Shown piece after piece: positions 9,201-12,674 of a stretch of 12,674 nt of DNA. Numbering within the stretch: the first letter of the stretch is position 1; the number at the start of each line of letters is the position of its first letter. Origin of the DNA: Echinostoma caproni (Eukaryota > Platyhelminthes > Trematoda > Plagiorchiida > Echinostomatidae); contig UZAN01039584.1 of NCBI GenBank assembly GCA_900618425.1, positions 82,994 to 95,667 of the forward strand, in the 5' to 3' direction. The notes under the pieces are model-generated. The model had not been told where the DNA came from. It saw nothing but the letters and a program-made list of their open reading frames with translations, and searched no databases. The translations under genes and the position numbers were made by a program.

Positions 9201-9276
9201 CATCGACCGGTTCAAGATTTGAACTACGAACCCCTCATTGAAAGTGTGTATTATTATGTCAACCCAGCCGGCTCTA
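9170..9276 (-). mobile_element. possible tRNA-derived SINE remnant with AT tail
   Basis: On the minus strand, 9224-9216 reads GTTCAAATC, a perfect match to the RNA polymerase III B-box pattern GWTCRANNC found in tRNAs and tRNA-derived SINEs. It lies about 20 bases before the (TA)13 tract, the order expected for a SINE ending in a simple repeat. No clear A-box was found about 40 bases upstream, and no target-site duplication was identified, so this is tentative. Confidence 0.25.
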
Positions 9277-11961
9277 GTTAGAGTGAAACTCGTGTTTGAT
9301 GCTTCTTGAGTTTATGGCTGTTTACAATTTACTAAACGATTTGTTAAAGGATTTTACTGGAATCCATATGTAAAACTGTTTTTAAATATAAATAAGCAGG
9401 TTTCTGTAATTTTTTGACAGAAGCTTAGGGGGGGGGGAGAAGTTAAGGTTTCATGCGATCAATTATTTCTAGAGTATATCTGTACGCTTGCGTAACTACA
9501 CAATTTGCTTAACTCATTCCCCAGATATTAAAGACGCAAGGGAACAAACGTGAAATATAATATTCAATGTTTCCACAAATCTCGAATGGGCAGCGATCGA
9601 CGTGGGCACACCCAGGAGCAGATAAACAAATATCCTAAGGACCTTAGTTCAAGATAGGTCATTTGGTTCTTCATTGAAAACTGTCATTGTATCTCATCGA
9701 ATAGATAGATATCTTCTGAACTCGGCCCAATCTCAGATAGGCGAAACTGCATACTCTGTTCCCATGTCATGGTGCAGAAATTTCCTTTCCGCACTATTCA
9801 CAAAATCTGACATTGTGGTTTACTTATTCCTGATCATAAAAAATTGTTTCACAAATTTCTTTCACGAAATAGTCTATTTCCCTAACTCGGTACTTGTGTG
9901 CAGTCATTAGTTCCAATCGGTGGTTTGATTCAAAAGGTCAACTTTTATGCAAAGTGATCTTGTTTAACAAAAATTTTCAAACTATTCTGTGGCAAGACAA
10001 ATGAAGACGGAGCCGCGCAATCAAAATTTTCTTTTGGAATAAAAGAGAGCGGTAACAATGAAAGATGAGCCCTTTTTCAGTGAAAGTGCCCTGAATATGA
10101 TTTATGCTTTCGAAACTTAACGATGAAAGTTTCAGAATAGGGACACAACACAAAAGTTATTCATGATGCTGTCATTAGTTTCGGAAAGGTGTGCAAAATT
10201 TGGTATTTGGTGAATCGATGACGAGCCTATGTTTCTAGAACGATTTTACTCAATGTTATTCAATGTTACAGTGGGGGAACTGACCACTCAAACCACTCCT
10301 ATCCAAACCCCTTAGTCGAGTGTTCGAATAAACTTGTGGGTTTTAGCCAAAAGACAGACTAGAGCAAAATAACTAATGAGCATTGTTGTGAACGGTGAGT
10401 TTCTTGAGATTTGTCTGTAGGGAATATTTGTGTTTCGCCTTGTTATGCTGAGAATGATTTTTCCTTGCCCGTAGAGTATACTTGCATCTTTTTTTATTAC
10501 ACACTTTCATGTGACGAAGAGCAGACGGGGCGAACCCCATAGTCACGAAGACCTGCTGTTCAGTGATCAAAATTAAATTTTATTAAACAACAAAGCGATA
10601 TGTGTTTTATCAGATTTTCACAAAATAACAGTCGAGAAAGGATGAACACTTGAGCTGCACAGAAAGGTACCACTCACTGACCTACGGAGAACTTTAGTGC
10701 ACAATGATTTGTCCTTCATGCAAATGAGACGCTAGGCAGGATAGTCATGCTTCGAGAGAAAGAGAGCTCCGCGTGGGCGGGGTTCTGATCCTTCTGAACG
10801 TGTTTTGACTGTCAACGATCTCATTTATTTGAGTGGTATTTGAATAGTCTAGCACTCATCTGAGCCTCGAATAGTTTATCAGGGTTAGCAAATGGTATTG
10901 AATGAAAAATTAAAATGAATGTATTACAATTCCATACCAAGCAACTATAGGAACTTTGTTTGCTCTACAGAACGATTTATAGCAACCAATACAGTTCGGG
11001 CAGTTGTGCACTAAGTCGATCCCTGAGGACAACACAGCTCATATGAACTCACAGAATTACGCATAAGCTTTCCTGTGGTTTTCACTAGTGTTATGTTTTT
11101 TTGCATATACAGAATTTAATGATTCCATTCCTGAGAAAAAAATTAGCAAGAAAAGTACTTCGGGAGTTCTAATTGAGCAAAGTGAGAAGGACGAATTTGT
11201 CATGGTTTTATCCGACAGGTGGACGTAGACAGAAGTGATATATAAGATCAATTATTTTTCCATCTGCTTTATTAGTTACTGGATTCACCATTGATCACCT
11301 TTAGACCTCCCAAACCTTACGCCAGAGCCATGTTCATGTATGCATATTGTTAAAACACTATGCTTGCAGTGCAGTTTTATTAACAAGCAGGGAAGGCGTA
11401 TAAAGCACTCTTTTGATCGTGCTTTCGTGACATCTTGTAAAACCTGAATTATCGTTATATTGTCTGGTCAGCTGAGAAGAGTCTTTCTCCCTCTCTTCGG
11501 CACGTGTTTACACATACATACCTATACCTCTTTTCTGCGGTTAAATGCCTCAAAAATACTTACGTGATTTACAATGTATTGACAAATTGTAAGAAGTCGT
11601 ATGTTTTTGCATCTTTTAGGGATCTTTTAAGGTGCGTGATAAAGCTTTAGTTACCCTAAATAGCTTGGACCACGTAGGTACAAAAGAAATTGAGATATAT
11701 CGCCCGTAATGATCGGTATTTGGCAAAATACGTGGGATGAGAGAAGAATGGTCTGATTCAAAACCAATTTGAATTTTTAGTCCCGATTATTTGTAAACAT
11801 TCTGTCACCCAGGTTCAATTCTTTTTTACCCGATAATTTCCTCAGGTAACTCTTCAGTGTATGTTACATTTCAATAAAAAATAACATTGGCCATATGTAT
11901 TCCGTGTAATTTGACAGCACTAAGAAACTGTTATGCACATATGATCGGGTGATGTAATAAA
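9277..11961. other. no supported gene; a few short motifs
   Basis: The stretch holds a G10 run (9428-9437), a tandem TCAATGTTA pair at about 10250-10269, a loose inverted repeat TTGTTAA...TTAACAA (11347-11386) and a candidate 12-nt micro-exon (11620-11631). Frames of 64-78 codons (9674-9910 +, 10373-10570 -, 11057-11251 -) are isolated and unrecognised. I see no promoter or gene. Confidence 0.5.
11620..11631 (+). other. candidate 12-nt micro-exon
   Basis: A strong acceptor-like TTTTTGCATCTTTTAG ends at 11619. Twelve bases later AAG|GTGCGT is a good donor-like site with intron start at 11632. Twelve nt preserves phase. It lies 330 bases upstream of the candidate four-exon gene, but no link to it can be shown. 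Confidence 0.13.
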
Positions 11962-12613
11962 ATGGACAGCGCTTCAGTTATTGCCAGAAGTTTCGCATTG
12001 CGATTAGGTAATGGTGGATTGAAAGACGAATTGGGGGTCAGTTGTATCTTGTTATCAAGAGATGTTTCACAACACCATTAAACTGAAATCAACAACACTT
12101 CAGCGTTTCTAGACAAAATTACGAGGCGGATAAATGGACTTTACAACGCTCAGTTCACCGAAAAGCGACATGGAATGGTTAATACCTACACTTTTCCAGT
12201 TTTTCCCCCATGGATTACAAACGCGTTCTTGTAAGAAGTCTATTTCATCGGGCGAGAGCCATTTGTTCTCCAGATACACTACAGAAAGAACAGGATTTCC
12301 CGAGGAGAACATTTGTAAACAATGATTACCCAGAAAGGTTTATATATATTTACAGTAGGCCATTCTCAAAAGGTAACCCCACCCAAAAAGTCAGCAAAAA
12401 GGCCATCTACATAAAACCTAAGTTCAAAGGTTATCCAATTTACAATGGTAAGTTGAGGTCAGCTCTCTACCTTTTCAACTTCAAGTGAATCCAACCAATC
12501 GCACTTCTTTGGGAATCCCTCAAATGTCACCGATTGGGCCGGGTCTGTTTAAACATTCGGACTGGATGGGGTTTACCCATCCGGTCCGAATGAACTCACT
12601 AGCTCGTAAATAA
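11962..12613 (+). CDS. candidate four-exon gene, 130-residue basic protein of unknown function
   Basis: Exons are 11962-12007, 12104-12230, 12356-12447 and 12486-12613: 46+127+92+128 = 393 nt, 130 codons plus TAA. The ATG sits in a good context (AAAATGG). Donors are TTAG|GTAATG, CTT|GTAAGA and ATG|GTAAGT; acceptors are AACACTTCAG, TATATTTACAG and TTTTCAACTTCAAG. Introns are 96, 125 and 38 nt, and the phases (1, 2, 1) agree at every junction. The protein is basic, starts with MDSASVIARSFALRL, which could be a mitochondrial-type presequence (inference), and is rich in Pro, Gly and aromatic residues in the middle, with two similar pieces, PFSKGNP and KFKGYP. I recognise no family. An acceptor ending at 11917, 45 nt before the ATG, could serve cis- or trans-splicing. 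The stop overlaps a poly(A) signal. Main doubt: the exons were chosen by eye, and overlapping open frames exist on both strands between 12109 and 12325. Confidence 0.42.
12448..12485 (+). other. candidate 38-nt intron
   Basis: It opens with GTAAGT, the best donor in the window, and closes with a pyrimidine-rich TCTCTACC...TTCAACTTCAAG. If retained, translation would stop at TGA 12486-12488, because the length is not a multiple of three. Very short introns are known in flatworms and some other invertebrates. Confidence 0.4.
12554..12592. other. 17-bp hairpin with 5-nt loop
   Basis: The arms 12554-12570 (CATTCGGACTGGATGGG) and 12576-12592 (CCCATCCGGTCCGAATG) pair over 17 positions. Only one T-G pair, a wobble in + strand RNA, is not Watson-Crick. 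The loop is GTTTA (12571-12575). This is the strongest secondary structure in the window. It lies inside the last exon of the candidate four-exon gene and about 20 bases before its stop codon. Confidence 0.85.
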
Positions 12614-12614
12614 A
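12609..12614 (+). terminator. AATAAA poly(A) signal overlapping the candidate stop codon
   Basis: AATAAA at 12609-12614 shares its TAA with the stop codon 12611-12613 of the candidate four-exon gene. A T-rich, G/T-containing patch (TACTTTTTGAGTGATTT) follows at about 12621-12637 and could be the downstream element for cleavage. AATAAA is common in AT-rich DNA, so position is the main argument. Confidence 0.35.
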
Positions 12615-12674
12615 CAAAAGTACTTTTTGAGTGATTTACTGAGCGAAGATGAATGTTTCGGTGGGGTGAGGTGG

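Noticed and set aside
9200..9300. A complete tRNA gene
   Set aside because: Only the B-box matches. No acceptor stem, anticodon arm or A-box can be drawn.
10375..10400. ATG followed by a good donor AACG|GTGAGT, as a possible first exon
   Set aside because: Only six codons precede the donor, and no in-phase partner exon with a good acceptor was found downstream.
11347..11386. Inverted repeat TTGTTAA...TTAACAA
   Set aside because: The stem is interrupted by a 3-nt bulge and a 17-nt loop; the pairing is weak and expected by chance in AT-rich DNA.
12109..12312. Minus-strand ATG frame of 67 codons with a TATATAAA string about 30 nt upstream
   Set aside because: The TATA string is the reverse of the AT-rich acceptor tract of the candidate + strand gene, and the frame lies wholly inside that gene. 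It cannot be fully excluded.
1..12674. Bacterial operon, phage, CRISPR array or plasmid origin
   Set aside because: No tightly packed ORFs, no regularly spaced direct repeats of CRISPR type and no iterons; composition and microsatellites point to a eukaryote.

Overview
The window looks like a mostly non-coding stretch of an animal genome, not a bacterial or viral one. Stops are dense in all six frames. There are no Shine-Dalgarno-spaced genes and no long intact ORF. Several eukaryotic microsatellites are present: (TGG)n, (CAAA)7, (CAA)20-(TAC)10 and (TA)13. GC content is patchy, about 52% at 181-540 and 20% at 6001-6060, and CpG does not look depleted. That pattern, together with candidate introns of only 38-125 nt, would suit an invertebrate such as a parasitic flatworm. 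The organism assignment is inference only. No protein family, tRNA, rRNA, CRISPR array or intact transposon was firmly recognised.

Layout. 1-600: microsatellites around a GC-rich segment of unknown nature, ending in a degenerate GGTT/GGTC/GACT array that partly folds back. 601-4160: largely featureless, with one CRE-like palindrome, a possible cysteine-rich exon pair (2210-2412) and one candidate micro-exon (1810-1832). 4162-4201: a 15-bp hairpin. 5443-5536: a long compound microsatellite. 5537-6500: very AT-rich and empty. 6660-8260: GC rises and three short candidate split genes can be assembled on the + strand. 8480-9133: weak, scattered resemblance to a translational GTPase, followed by a repeat-like unit with an AT tract. 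9280-11960: nothing firm.

The best-supported gene is at the right end (11962-12613, + strand). It is a four-exon reading frame of 130 codons, not visible as one ORF. Its three introns (96, 125 and 38 nt) all have GT/AG ends and compatible phases, and the stop codon overlaps an AATAAA signal. A 17-bp hairpin lies inside its last exon. No function is assigned.

Caution: all split genes here were assembled by eye. In 40% GC sequence, GT/AG pairs and short open stretches are common, so transcript evidence is needed for every one. No functional link between the candidates can be argued.
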